Notes under the pieces: model-generated
What the model was told of the DNA's origin: nothing
What the model saw: only the letters and a program-made list of their open reading frames with translations
Database searches by the model: none
Assembly (NCBI GenBank): GCA_003164275.1
Contig: PLSY01000339.1
Location: 4,660-19,236, forward strand
Direction of reading: 5' to 3'
DNA from: Acidimicrobiaceae bacterium
GTDB taxonomy: Bacteria; Actinomycetota; Acidimicrobiia; Acidimicrobiales; RAAP-2
DNA length: 14,577 nt
Shown: positions 7,731 through 14,216 of the stretch, piece after piece
Layout: each line of letters starts with the position of its first letter
Numbering within the stretch: the first letter of the stretch is position 1
Made by a program: the position numbers and the translations under genes

Positions 7731-7815
7731 GCAAAGGGACTGCCAGGGGGGGGAGGCAGTCCCTTTGCACTGACTCAACAAGGAAAGGAGGGGGATTCCT
7801 TAGATCCTGTGGTCT
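7731..7815 (-). ncRNA. 6C-type small RNA (two hairpins with C-rich loops)
   Basis: Read on the minus strand, a first hairpin (7801-7780) has stem AAGGAA/TTCCTT and 10-nt loop TCCCCCTCCT. An 11-nt linker follows, then a second hairpin (7768-7731) with a perfect 14-bp stem GCAAAGGGACTGCC and 10-nt loop TCCCCCCCCT. Two stem-loops each exposing about six or more cytosines is the defining structure of the actinobacterial 6C RNA (the B11 RNA in M. tuberculosis), whose C-rich loops pair with G-rich regions of mRNAs such as ribosome-binding sites. The first loop contains CCUCCU and runs into UUC, the same sequence as the 16S rRNA anti-Shine-Dalgarno tail. The 5' end near 7815 is inferred from the promoter at 7822-7851. 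The strong second hairpin probably marks the 3' end, although no U-tract follows. The class call rests on structure and taxon; no covariance model was run. Confidence 0.82.
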
Positions 7816-7821
7816 GAAGAC

Positions 7822-7851
7822 ATCGTATAACGGGAGCTAGCAATCAGTCAA
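7822..7851 (-). promoter_or_regulatory. Promoter of the 6C-type RNA
   Basis: On the minus strand TTGACT (7851-7846) is a near-consensus -35 hexamer, followed by an 18-bp spacer and TACGAT (7827-7822), a TANNNT -10 hexamer. Transcription would begin near 7815, about 14 nt before the first hairpin. This is the best-matching housekeeping promoter in the window, as expected for an abundant sRNA. Confidence 0.68.
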
Positions 7852-7863
7852 GCAGCTTATATT

Positions 7864-7878
7864 GATACCTGCTATCGT
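7864..7878 (+). promoter_or_regulatory. -10 box and overlapping palindrome of the lysR gene
   Basis: TATCGT (7873-7878) is a TANNNT -10 box 8 nt before the LysR ATG, implying a very short or absent leader. It overlaps GATA-CCTGC-TATC (7864-7876), a small palindrome with the spacing expected of a LysR-type box and so a candidate autoregulatory site. No clear -35 was found. The region is also just upstream of the divergent 6C promoter. Confidence 0.4.
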
Positions 7879-7886
7879 AAAGAGCG

Positions 7887-8801
7887 ATGGAGCTGCGTCA
7901 TCTGCAGGCTTTGACGGCTATTAGCGACCACGGAACGTTCTCAGCAGCGGCGGAACACCTGAACACCGTGCAGTCCAACATCTCGGCCCACGTGGCCCGA
8001 CTGGAGCGCGAGCTGGGTGCGCCCCTCATCGACCGGGCTGACGGGCGACTGACCGAAGAAGGCACCGTCGTGGTGGCCCGGGCTCGCCGCATCCTCTCCG
8101 AACTGGACGCCCTGGTCTCCGACGTAGCGGCTTGCAAAGACGAGGTCACCGGAACAGTGCGGGTTGGCATGATCGGCACGACTGCCCGCTGGCTGGTTCC
8201 CCGCCTGCTCGACGCGGCGGGCAAGCGCCACCCGAAACTGCGACTGGTGGTGGTGGAGGGCACGACTAGCGGGCTCGAACCCCAGCTCGCCTCGGGTCAG
8301 CTCGACTTGGCCGTGCTGAATCTGCCGGTCTCTGGGCGCGACCTGGTGGCCCGGCTCCTCTTCGAGGAGGATCTGGTCCTCATCGTCCCCGATGGTCATG
8401 CCATGGCCCATCACGACGCACCTGTCGCCCTGGAGGATCTCGCCCACATGGAACTTCTGCTGCCCTTGCCGGGCACGGCGTTCCGCGACGAGCTAGACGC
8501 CGCCGCCCGCCCCTTGGGCGTCACCTTGATCCCGGCCGCCGAGATCGACGGTCTCCGGCTCATCGCCTCGTTGGCCTTCGAAGGCTACGGGCCGGCCATC
8601 CTGCCGGCCACGGCCATCCCCTCGTTCCTGCGGGACCAGTTCCGCCCTGTTCCGATCGCCGGGCTCCCCCGGCGGCGGGTGGGCGTGGCCCAGCGCAGTC
8701 GTGGCCTTCCGTCCGCACCGACTCGCGCCCTCAATGATCTGCTGAAGACGGTCGTCTCACTGCCCGATGACCGGCCACCCGGGGTCCACGTCGGGGACTG
8801 A
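7887..8801 (+). CDS. LysR-family transcriptional regulator
   Basis: A 304-residue regulator. Residues 1-60 form the winged helix-turn-helix (LRHLQALTAISDHGTFSAAA, then VQSNISAHVARLERELGAPL), with the usual Q-S-x-[IV]-S recognition-helix signature. Residues about 88-290 are the periplasmic-binding-like effector domain starting at GTVRVGMIGT. LysR proteins bind as tetramers and respond to a small metabolite; the ligand cannot be read from the sequence. The ATG at 7887 is the only sensible start because the HTH begins at once. Divergent from it lie the 6C RNA and the acyltransferase-murT-gatD operon, which are natural candidate targets together with its own gene. The downstream gene is convergent, 30 bp away, so it is monocistronic. 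Confidence 0.94.
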   Translation: MELRHLQALTAISDHGTFSAAAEHLNTVQSNISAHVARLERELGAPLIDRADGRLTEEGTVVVARARRILSELDALVSDVAACKDEVTGTVRVGMIGTTARWLVPRLLDAAGKRHPKLRLVVVEGTTSGLEPQLASGQLDLAVLNLPVSGRDLVARLLFEEDLVLIVPDGHAMAHHDAPVALEDLAHMELLLPLPGTAFRDELDAAARPLGVTLIPAAEIDGLRLIASLAFEGYGPAILPATAIPSFLRDQFRPVPIAGLPRRRVGVAQRSRGLPSAPTRALNDLLKTVVSLPDDRPPGVHVGD

Positions 8802-8831
8802 CACCGAGGGCTGGGCCGGACCCGCCGGAGA

Positions 8832-9455
8832 TCAAATGGTGGGCGCCCGTGGCTCGCGCCACATCCGCCAGATCGTCGGGGCCTTTCCAGGCGAATGGTG
8901 CTCGTCGATCACTTCGAACCCGAAGCGACGGTACAGCGGGACGTTTCGCTCCTTCGAGGACTCGAGGTAGGCGGGGAACCCTTCTTCGTCGATCCTCGGC
9001 AGCATGGTCTGGATCAGTGCCGACCCGATGCCGTGACCCTGCTGGTCGGGCTCGGTGCCCAGCGTGGCCAGGTACCAGTGCGGCTCCCGCGGATGGAGGC
9101 CGTCGATTTCGGAGAGCAGGCGGAGGGCCCGGAACATCCTCGAGCTCACGATGAACGGTGCGCTCGGAACCATCTGGAGCAGCTCTTGGGTTTCGTGCCG
9201 CTCCCGGTCTGGCGAACCCCACACAGCCGCACCAGCCAGCCCATCGGTGGTGTAGACGTGCCCGAAGGGGAGGTACTGGTGGCGGATCTGGGCCGAGAAG
9301 AATGACCGGAGCCCCCGCGTTCGCCTTCTGTCGCCGGCGAAGGTGAAGTTGGCCACCGGATCATCGGCGAAGGCCCGCACCAGCATGTCCACGACGGAAG
9401 GGACATCCGACTCGGACACGGGTCGGATCGTCGGGCGAAACCCTCCAGATTGCAC
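8832..9455 (-). CDS. GNAT-family N-acetyltransferase
   Basis: A 207-residue acetyl-CoA-dependent N-acetyltransferase. The acetyl-CoA pyrophosphate-binding motif is DQQGHGIGSAL (137-147), preceded by the beta-strand HWYLATLGTEP (126-136) and followed by LESSKERNVPLYRRFGFEVI (164-183), the standard GNAT motif B. The N-terminus (TIRPVSESDVPSVVDMLVRAF) is the typical first strand and helix. This layout matches the single-domain GNATs that acetylate small amines or antibiotics, but the acceptor is unknown. The start is a GTG at 9455, 6 nt after a TACCAT -10-like box; no Shine-Dalgarno sequence is present, so the mRNA may be leaderless. It is convergent with lysR and only 21 bp downstream of the YqgE gene on the same strand, so some co-transcription is possible. 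Confidence 0.92.
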   Translation of the reverse strand: MQSGGFRPTIRPVSESDVPSVVDMLVRAFADDPVANFTFAGDRRRTRGLRSFFSAQIRHQYLPFGHVYTTDGLAGAAVWGSPDRERHETQELLQMVPSAPFIVSSRMFRALRLLSEIDGLHPREPHWYLATLGTEPDQQGHGIGSALIQTMLPRIDEEGFPAYLESSKERNVPLYRRFGFEVIDEHHSPGKAPTIWRMWREPRAPTI

Positions 9456-9461
9456 GGGTGG

Positions 9462-9467
9462 ATGGTA
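9462..9467 (-). promoter_or_regulatory. -10 box of the GNAT gene (probable leaderless start)
   Basis: TACCAT on the minus strand fits TANNNT and is followed by exactly six bases before the GTG start, the same spacing seen at the acyltransferase fusion and at tetR. It lies in the 21-bp gap after the YqgE gene, so it would be an internal promoter. Confidence 0.42.
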
Positions 9468-9476
9468 ACCGGGCGC

Positions 9477-10103
9477 TCAGTTCATGGCCGGGTCCGACGG
9501 GAACCCGGCCACCACGGCGAGGGCCCCGCCTTGGCGCTTCAGGACGCGCCGCCATAACCCTTCGGGATCGGCCGAGATGGGGTCCCTGGCCTCGGCCGGA
9601 ACCACGTACCACGAGCCCTCTTCGATCTCGTCTTCGAGTTGGCCCGAGTCCCATCCGGCATAGCCGGAGAAGAGTCGCGCCCCAGTGATGTACTCACCGA
9701 GGTCGGTCGGGTCGGCCCCGAGGTCGACCGTACCCACCGGTCGGTCGGCATCGACCAGCAGCTTCCAGCCGACTGCCCCTAGCCCTCCGTCTCGCACCGC
9801 ACTTCGAGAGGACAGCCGGACCAGGCCGATGAGGGCGTTGCGGGCCACCGGGCCTCCGGTGAACAGCTCGGCTGGCGGTGTGGCCATCTCCTGCCACAGT
9901 GGCATCAGTTCCCTGACCGCCACTCCCCCGGGGCGGTCGATGACCACGCCCAGCGCTCCGTGGGCACCGTGGTCGAGGACGAGGACCACCCTCCGGGTGA
10001 AGCTGGAGTCGACCAAACGGGGAGTGGCGACCAGCAGCTGGCCCACCAGGACGTCGGGAGGGGCCGCGCCGCCGTAGGGCTCGAAGGCGCTGAAGGGTTC
10101 CAT
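9477..10103 (-). CDS. YqgE/AlgH family protein (DUF179)
   Basis: A protein of about 208 residues that matches the YqgE/AlgH family, whose biochemical role is unsettled (AlgH was linked to alginate regulation in Pseudomonas). Family signatures are GQLLVATPRLVDSSFTRRVV and LVLDHGAHGALGVVIDRP near the N-terminus, FTGGPV in the middle, and LFSGYAGWDSGQLEDEIEEG followed by W-Y-V near the C-terminus. The start is uncertain: the ATG at 10103 is chosen because family homology begins about 20 residues later, but a GTG at 10136 in frame would add 11 residues and lies 7 nt after a TAGTTG sequence, compatible with a leaderless start. Neither has a Shine-Dalgarno sequence. No operon partner of related function is evident. 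Confidence 0.92.
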   Translation of the reverse strand: MEPFSAFEPYGGAAPPDVLVGQLLVATPRLVDSSFTRRVVLVLDHGAHGALGVVIDRPGGVAVRELMPLWQEMATPPAELFTGGPVARNALIGLVRLSSRSAVRDGGLGAVGWKLLVDADRPVGTVDLGADPTDLGEYITGARLFSGYAGWDSGQLEDEIEEGSWYVVPAEARDPISADPEGLWRRVLKRQGGALAVVAGFPSDPAMN

Positions 10104-10199
10104 GGGCACTACAGAATGATGACCCAAACGCGCCACACTGTGGCAACTATTGACGATACTTCCTGGTCAACGAGGCCGTGTTCGGACGAGCTGGACGTC

Positions 10200-10205
10200 T
10201 ACACT
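10200..10205 (+). promoter_or_regulatory. -10 box of the small CxxC protein gene
   Basis: TACACT matches TANNNT and lies 10 nt before the ATG, which predicts a leader of only a few bases. No -35 of quality is visible. Confidence 0.3.
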
Positions 10206-10215
10206 CCCAGGCACC

Positions 10216-10446
10216 ATGGCCAAGGCAAGACGAGGGGGCAAGCGCTCCCGTTCCCGGCTCCCGGACGCGCCGGCTGCAAGCGGCCGCGAGCACTGGCGAT
10301 CCGACGGTGCACCGAAGTCGCGCTTCGCCAGCCAGGCCGAGGCCAACCGGTCGGCCCTGCATCTCCGACTCGAAGCCGGCGCCGACCTCGATCCGTATCA
10401 GTGCGGGTTCTGCCACGGCTGGCACCTCGGCAATCGTCGGGAGTAG
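10216..10446 (+). CDS. Small conserved-looking basic protein with CxxC-GWH tail
   Basis: A 76-residue protein of unknown function. The first 15 residues are strongly basic (MAKARRGGKRSRSR), the middle part KSRFASQAEANRSALHLRL looks helical, and the end reads YQCGFCHGWHLGNRRE. C63, C66 and H67 or H70 could form a small zinc knuckle; short proteins ending in Y-x-C-x-x-C-x-x-W-H-L are common in actinobacteria and their phages, where they remain uncharacterised. The ATG at 10216 is preferred over upstream in-frame codons because the upstream part overlaps promoter sequences and resembles no protein. It lies between the divergent YqgE gene and the tetR operator. A nucleic-acid-binding role would fit the charge and motif, but this is a guess. 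Confidence 0.68.
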   Translation: MAKARRGGKRSRSRLPDAPAASGREHWRSDGAPKSRFASQAEANRSALHLRLEAGADLDPYQCGFCHGWHLGNRRE

Positions 10447-10467
10447 CCCATAGGTGTGCGAGGGTTC

Positions 10468-10489
10468 TATACCGTCCAGACGGTATACT
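10468..10489 (+). promoter_or_regulatory. TetR operator overlapping the tetR -10 box
   Basis: A perfect palindrome, TATACCGTC (10468-10476), CA, GACGGTATA (10479-10487), has the size and symmetry of TetR-family operators. Its right half merges into TATACT (10484-10489), a near-perfect -10 hexamer, followed by six bases and the tetR ATG. A bound repressor would cover the -10 box and start site, so tetR and the exporter behind it are very probably autorepressed and induced by a ligand. Confidence 0.82.
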
Positions 10490-10495
10490 GAGTCC

Positions 10496-11086
10496 ATGGT
10501 CGCAACGCTTCCAACCACTACCCGCGCCCGCACGGCGAACGGTTCGAGCACCAAGAGCCGGATCATCGAGGCAGCCGAGGACGTGGTCCTTCGCCATGGC
10601 GTGACTCATCTGACGCTGGATGCAGCCGCGGCCCAGGCCGGGCTCAGCAAAGGCGGCGTGCTTTATCACTTCCCCACCCGCGACTCACTGGTTGCCGGCA
10701 TGGTCGACAAGATCATCGAGGAGTTCGATCGGGACGTCGACAGGCTGCTCGTGCATGACCAGGCTGCGGGCTGCTTCACACGTGCGTACATTCGCGCCAC
10801 GCTGGCCCCGAGTTCGCTCCGCCCGGACCGGGAGGACCGGGTGGGCGCCGCTCTCATCGCCGCGGCGGCGGCCGAGCCGGCCCTTTTGGTGCCGTTGCAG
10901 CAGGCGGCCGGGCGCTGGCAGCAGCGGATCGAGCTCGATGGGATCGACCCGGTTGTGGCCACAGTCATCCGCCTGGCCGTTGATGGGCTGTGGATGTGCG
11001 ACCTGTTCGGGATGGCACCGCCGAGTGCCTCCCGCCGCTCCGAGCTCGGCGAGCTCCTCGCCCAGATGACCGAGCGGCCGACATGA
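10496..11086 (+). CDS. TetR-family transcriptional repressor
   Basis: A 196-residue regulator. The N-terminal TetR helix-turn-helix spans about 18-64: KSRIIEAAEDVVLRHGVTHLTLDAAAAQAGLSKGGVLYHF, followed by PTRDSLVAGMV. The C-terminal part (about 70-190) is an all-helical ligand-binding and dimer domain without recognisable specificity; it resembles the TetR_C domain of drug-efflux regulators. The ATG at 10496 is chosen because it lies 6 nt from a TATACT box, while the frame upstream (to 10454) runs through the operator. Its stop overlaps the start of the exporter gene (ATGA), and a 20-bp palindrome sits directly over its promoter, so it most likely represses itself and the exporter. Confidence 0.94.
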   Translation: MVATLPTTTRARTANGSSTKSRIIEAAEDVVLRHGVTHLTLDAAAAQAGLSKGGVLYHFPTRDSLVAGMVDKIIEEFDRDVDRLLVHDQAAGCFTRAYIRATLAPSSLRPDREDRVGAALIAAAAAEPALLVPLQQAAGRWQQRIELDGIDPVVATVIRLAVDGLWMCDLFGMAPPSASRRSELGELLAQMTERPT

Positions 11087-12396
11087 GCCCACAAACGGAC
11101 AGCCGCCTCCAGGCACCGAACGATGACCGCAGCCGTCGCCTCATCCGCACCCTGACTGGGACCGTCTTCCTCCAGTGGATGGGGGCGACGGCCATCATCC
11201 CCATGCTTCCCGTCTACATCCGCCACCTCGGCGGTTCCGACGCGTTGGCCGGCGTGGTCATGGCTGCCTTCTACGCCGCCGGGGTGCTCTCCCAGTATCC
11301 CATCGGCAAGGTGGCCGATCGGATCGGCCGTCGCCAGGTGCTGCTCGCCGGCCTCGTCCTCTACGGCCTGGCCAGCTTCGCCTTCCTGCTTCCCATCGGC
11401 GCGCCCATGGCCATCGTCCTTCGGGCCATGCAGGGAGTCGGCTCCGGCGCGGCCACGGTCGCCGCCCTGGCCATGATCTCGGGCTCGGTTGCTGTCGAGC
11501 GTCGGGGACGCGCGTTCGCATCCATCTACGGCGGCGAGATCGCTGGCATGGCGATCGGACCCCTGGTCGGCAGCATTGTCGGCATCCGCTACATGTGGGC
11601 CATGTTCCTCGGCTCCGGGTTCCTCTCCATCGGCGCGTGCATCCCCGCCCTGAGGCTGAGCGAGCCCCACGGGGCGGTCGAAGAACGGGCGGCCCGCACC
11701 TCGGCCGACGGCCGGCTCGTGCCCCTTGACCGTGTTCGCATCCGGCGGTCCATGGTCGGGGCGCTCATCTGCGGGGCAGCCTTGGGGCTGACCAGTGGCG
11801 TCTACGACATCTGCTGGACGCTGCTGTTGTTGGCCCGCGGCGCATCCGGGCTCGAGATCGGCATCTCGTGGACCCTGTTCGCCGTGCCCTTCGTTCTCGT
11901 GGCCAAGCCGAGTGGTTGGCTAGCCGACCACCTTGACCGCCGTGCTCTGGTCCTTGCCGGACTCGGAATATCGACGGCGCTGTGCGCCTCGTACCCCTTC
12001 ATCCACAACGTCCCGGTGCTCATCATCCTCGGCGCGTCCGAGGCCATGGGCTTCGCGGCGGCCATGCCCGCCATGCAGTCCCTCCTTACTCAGGGGTCAC
12101 GCCACTCGGAGGTGGGCCGCATCCAAGGGATGTTCGGCACCAGCCAGACAGCTTGCACGGCAGTGGCGGCAGCCGGCGCCGGAGCGGCCTTCGCCGTCGC
12201 CGCCTGGCTGCCCTTCGTCTCCGTCTCGGCCGTGGTCGTGGTCGGCCTGGCCGTCGCTGGGCTCGTCTGGAGGACGGTCCCGGGACGCGTCGACCACGCC
12301 CAGCCGACCAGGGTTCAGGGTCTGGCTGGTGCCGTCACCGAGTCGGTGCTGGCTCAGGCGCCCGTCGCCACCGGCGTCAGCTGGGACGTGCAGTAG
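11083..12396 (+). CDS. MFS transporter, probable drug/metabolite efflux pump
   Basis: A 437-residue major facilitator with about twelve hydrophobic segments starting near residue 22. Motif A, GKVADRIGRRQ, is at 75-85 in the loop between TM2 and TM3, and a second, weaker copy, GWLADHLDRRA, follows TM8. RAMQGVGSGAATVAALAMIS resembles motif B/C of drug:H+ antiporters. There is a hydrophilic central loop after TM6. It probably exports a toxic or signalling molecule out of the cell by proton antiport; the substrate is not known. The ATG at 11083 overlaps the tetR stop (ATGA), so the two form one operon under the TetR operator. Its 3' end overlaps the convergent mscL gene by 43 bp. Confidence 0.93.
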   Translation: MSPQTDSRLQAPNDDRSRRLIRTLTGTVFLQWMGATAIIPMLPVYIRHLGGSDALAGVVMAAFYAAGVLSQYPIGKVADRIGRRQVLLAGLVLYGLASFAFLLPIGAPMAIVLRAMQGVGSGAATVAALAMISGSVAVERRGRAFASIYGGEIAGMAIGPLVGSIVGIRYMWAMFLGSGFLSIGACIPALRLSEPHGAVEERAARTSADGRLVPLDRVRIRRSMVGALICGAALGLTSGVYDICWTLLLLARGASGLEIGISWTLFAVPFVLVAKPSGWLADHLDRRALVLAGLGISTALCASYPFIHNVPVLIILGASEAMGFAAAMPAMQSLLTQGSRHSEVGRIQGMFGTSQTACTAVAAAGAGAAFAVAAWLPFVSVSAVVVVGLAVAGLVWRTVPGRVDHAQPTRVQGLAGAVTESVLAQAPVATGVSWDVQ

Positions 12397-12773
12397 GCGC
12401 AGCGGGTTGCCTTCGGGTCCACCTTGGACAGGCATGCTGGGCACTCGCGGAGCGGGGTCTCCTTCGGGGCCCGGCCCAGGTGCTCCATCAGGTGGTTGAC
12501 CGGCTTGATGACCAAGAAGAAGATCACCGCAGCGACAAGCACGAAGGTGATCAGGGCATTCAGGAATGCGCCGTAGGTGAACACCGAGTGGTTGATGGTG
12601 AAGTGGAGGCTGGCGAACTGGGTGGTCCCGCCGAAGATGGCCTTGATCAACGGGGTGATCAAGTTGTTGACGAACGAGTTGATGACTCCGGTGAACGCCG
12701 CACCAATGACGACGGCGACCGCCAGGTCGATCAGATTTCCCCGCAGTAGAAACTCCCTGAATTCCTTCAACAT
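12354..12773 (-). CDS. mscL: Large-conductance mechanosensitive channel MscL with C-terminal zinc-ribbon-like tail
   Basis: A 139-residue MscL, the inner-membrane pore that opens under membrane tension to release solutes on osmotic downshock. MLKEFREFLLRGNLIDLAVA is the N-terminal helix and start of TM1 (about 15-43, with the GAAF pore constriction region), a periplasmic loop follows (about 44-66) and TM2 is about 68-90 ending in FFLVIKPVNHL. The C-terminus adds a four-Cys module, C111-x2-C114 and C125-x2-C128, instead of the plain helical bundle; similar tails occur in some actinobacterial MscL proteins. GGAAAG at 12787-12782, 8 nt before the ATG, is a usable ribosome-binding site. The last 43 bp overlap the end of the MFS gene on the other strand. 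Confidence 0.95.
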   Translation of the reverse strand: MLKEFREFLLRGNLIDLAVAVVIGAAFTGVINSFVNNLITPLIKAIFGGTTQFASLHFTINHSVFTYGAFLNALITFVLVAAVIFFLVIKPVNHLMEHLGRAPKETPLRECPACLSKVDPKATRCAYCTSQLTPVATGA

Positions 12774-12830
12774 GTGGCTGGCTTTCCTTCGTTGGCTGGC
12801 TCCGACAATTACGAGCCCCGAGGTTTGAGA

Positions 12831-13316
12831 CTAGGCGAGGCCGGTATGGACCGACGCCCTCCATCGACCGGTGGTCGGGACCGTGCAGGCGAAGGTGGCC
12901 GCCCGCAGGAGCCAGTCGATCACCGCTTCGTTGTCGGCGTCGGCGGGGACAAGGGCCACGAGACCCCGGCGGGGGTGGTCCTGTGAGATGCGCCAGCCCT
13001 CGGGAAGCGGCAGCCCGACGTCGCGTAGCTTCCAGGCGATCCGGGGCCCGGCGGCGTGCTGGAGCCCCACCGTGGTCGGCTTCGCCGTCCCGTTGGACCC
13101 GAGCTTGCCCGGCATCCAGGTGATGGTCGGGACTTTGTGGGTGGACCCCCCAAGAAAGGCGAAGGGGCCCGGCTCGGGTGGCAAGTTCTCCTCTTCGATC
13201 ACCGGTTCGATATTGATCCATCCTGTCCGGCCTAGTTCCACAGAGTTCATCGAGGACAGCAGCTCAGGGTCGTTCTGCGCCACGAACTCGAGCTCTCGAG
13301 GGCGAGAACGGGTCAT
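12831..13316 (-). CDS. Conserved hypothetical protein, 161 residues
   Basis: I do not recognise a named family. The protein is soluble, without signal peptide or membrane segment. Visible features are an acidic Pro-rich stretch EPVIEEENLPPEPGP (about 37-51), a FAFLGGSTHKVPTITWMPGK segment (about 52-71), and WKLRDVGLPLPEGW (about 94-107), which look like ordered beta-rich segments and are likely to be conserved. Its ATG overlaps the stop of the upstream LLM oxidoreductase (ATGA), so it is co-translated with it and may act with it or on the same compound. Coding nature is supported by the overlap, length and codon composition; the function is unknown. Confidence 0.82.
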   Translation of the reverse strand: MTRSRPRELEFVAQNDPELLSSMNSVELGRTGWINIEPVIEEENLPPEPGPFAFLGGSTHKVPTITWMPGKLGSNGTAKPTTVGLQHAAGPRIAWKLRDVGLPLPEGWRISQDHPRRGLVALVPADADNEAVIDWLLRAATFACTVPTTGRWRASVHTGLA

Positions 13317-14203
13317 GTCTGAAGGTCGAGGACACCCTCGGCCAGGGCTTCGAGTTCAGCCCTCCACGATGCCGGACTGCCCATGGGGCGCACGACGAAC
13401 TTGGAGAAGCCGACGTCGAGAAATCCCTCCAACATGGCCCGAAGGCCATCGATGCCGACCGGCACGATCTTTTCCGGGTCAACCCCTTTTCGGGTGGCGG
13501 CGATGGCCTTAATGGTCCTGTCGTCCAGGGGTTGCTTCGAGTAGGCGAGAGACACCCCGAAGTGCTCCGGGCTGATCGACCGCCCAGCCTCAGCTGCCGC
13601 CTCGTTGATCACCTGGCGACCCTCCACCAACTCCTCAGGAGTGCACGACGAAGGAAGCCATCCGTCGGCCAAGCGACCGCACCTCTTCAGTGCGGCAGGC
13701 ACCATGCCGCCGGTCCAGATCTCGAGCGGTTGCTGAAGCGGGAGGGGCGAGATGGAGACGTCCTTGAATGTCCCAGCCGGCCCGTCATGGGATACCGACT
13801 CGCCGGCCCACAGGGAGCGGAGCACAGGGAACATCTCATCCATGAGCGCTCCCCTCTGGGCGCCAACTACACCGACCGCGCCCTGTTCGGGCTGACGGGC
13901 CAGTCCCGGCACGACGGTAACCAGCAGTCGGCCCGCTGAGAGCACATCGCGGGAAGCCAACTGTTTGGCCATGCGCACCAGATTCCGGCCAGGCAGAAGC
14001 ATCGTGGTCCCGAGCTTCAAGTGGTGGTTGTGGGCAGCGGCGTAGGCCAACCCCGTCAGTGGATCAAGGGTCGGAGCGGTCAGGACCTCAGGCAGCCAGA
14101 TGGAGTCGAAACCCAGCTCGTCGAGGTCGTCGACCAGATGGGCAAAAGAGGCGACGTCCTCGGTCGGACCACCTGCGACCCCTACGCCGATGCGGACTTT
14201 CAT
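13313..14203 (-). CDS. LLM-class flavin/F420-dependent oxidoreductase
   Basis: A 296-residue luciferase-like monooxygenase-family protein (TIM barrel). The N-terminus MKVRIGVGV, then LGFDSIWLPEVL (about 30-41), TGLAYAAAHNHHLKLGTTMLLPGRNLVRMAKQLASRDVLSAGRL (about 50-93) and TGGMVPAALKRCGRLADGW (about 164-182), match the LLM class, most closely the actinobacterial F420-dependent members. It likely transfers hydride between F420 and an unknown organic substrate in the cytoplasm. The ATG is preceded by AGAAGG (14216-14211) 7 nt away, the clearest Shine-Dalgarno on the minus strand. It is the first gene of a pair with the 161-residue protein. FMN as cofactor cannot be excluded from sequence alone. 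Confidence 0.92.
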   Translation of the reverse strand: MKVRIGVGVAGGPTEDVASFAHLVDDLDELGFDSIWLPEVLTAPTLDPLTGLAYAAAHNHHLKLGTTMLLPGRNLVRMAKQLASRDVLSAGRLLVTVVPGLARQPEQGAVGVVGAQRGALMDEMFPVLRSLWAGESVSHDGPAGTFKDVSISPLPLQQPLEIWTGGMVPAALKRCGRLADGWLPSSCTPEELVEGRQVINEAAAEAGRSISPEHFGVSLAYSKQPLDDRTIKAIAATRKGVDPEKIVPVGIDGLRAMLEGFLDVGFSKFVVRPMGSPASWRAELEALAEGVLDLQT

Positions 14204-14210
14204 GAAGACA

Positions 14211-14216
14211 CCTTCT
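14211..14216 (-). promoter_or_regulatory. Ribosome-binding site of the LLM oxidoreductase gene
   Basis: AGAAGG on the minus strand, 7 nt before the ATG at 14203. It shows that this gene, unlike several others here, has a leadered mRNA. Confidence 0.6.

Noticed and set aside
7731..7768. The 14-bp hairpin as a factor-independent terminator
   Set aside because: No T-tract follows on either strand, and the neighbouring genes are divergent, so no coding transcript ends here. It fits better as the 3' hairpin of the 6C-type RNA.
7780..7801. AAAGGAGG on the plus strand as the ribosome-binding site of a small gene
   Set aside because: No start codon with an open frame follows at a usable distance; the nearest frames stop within a few codons. 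It is the complement of the C-rich loop.
12097..13221. A 374-codon minus-strand open frame across the exporter end, mscL and the hypothetical gene
   Set aside because: It overlaps three well-supported genes in another frame and its Arg/Pro/Gly-rich product resembles a frame shadow.
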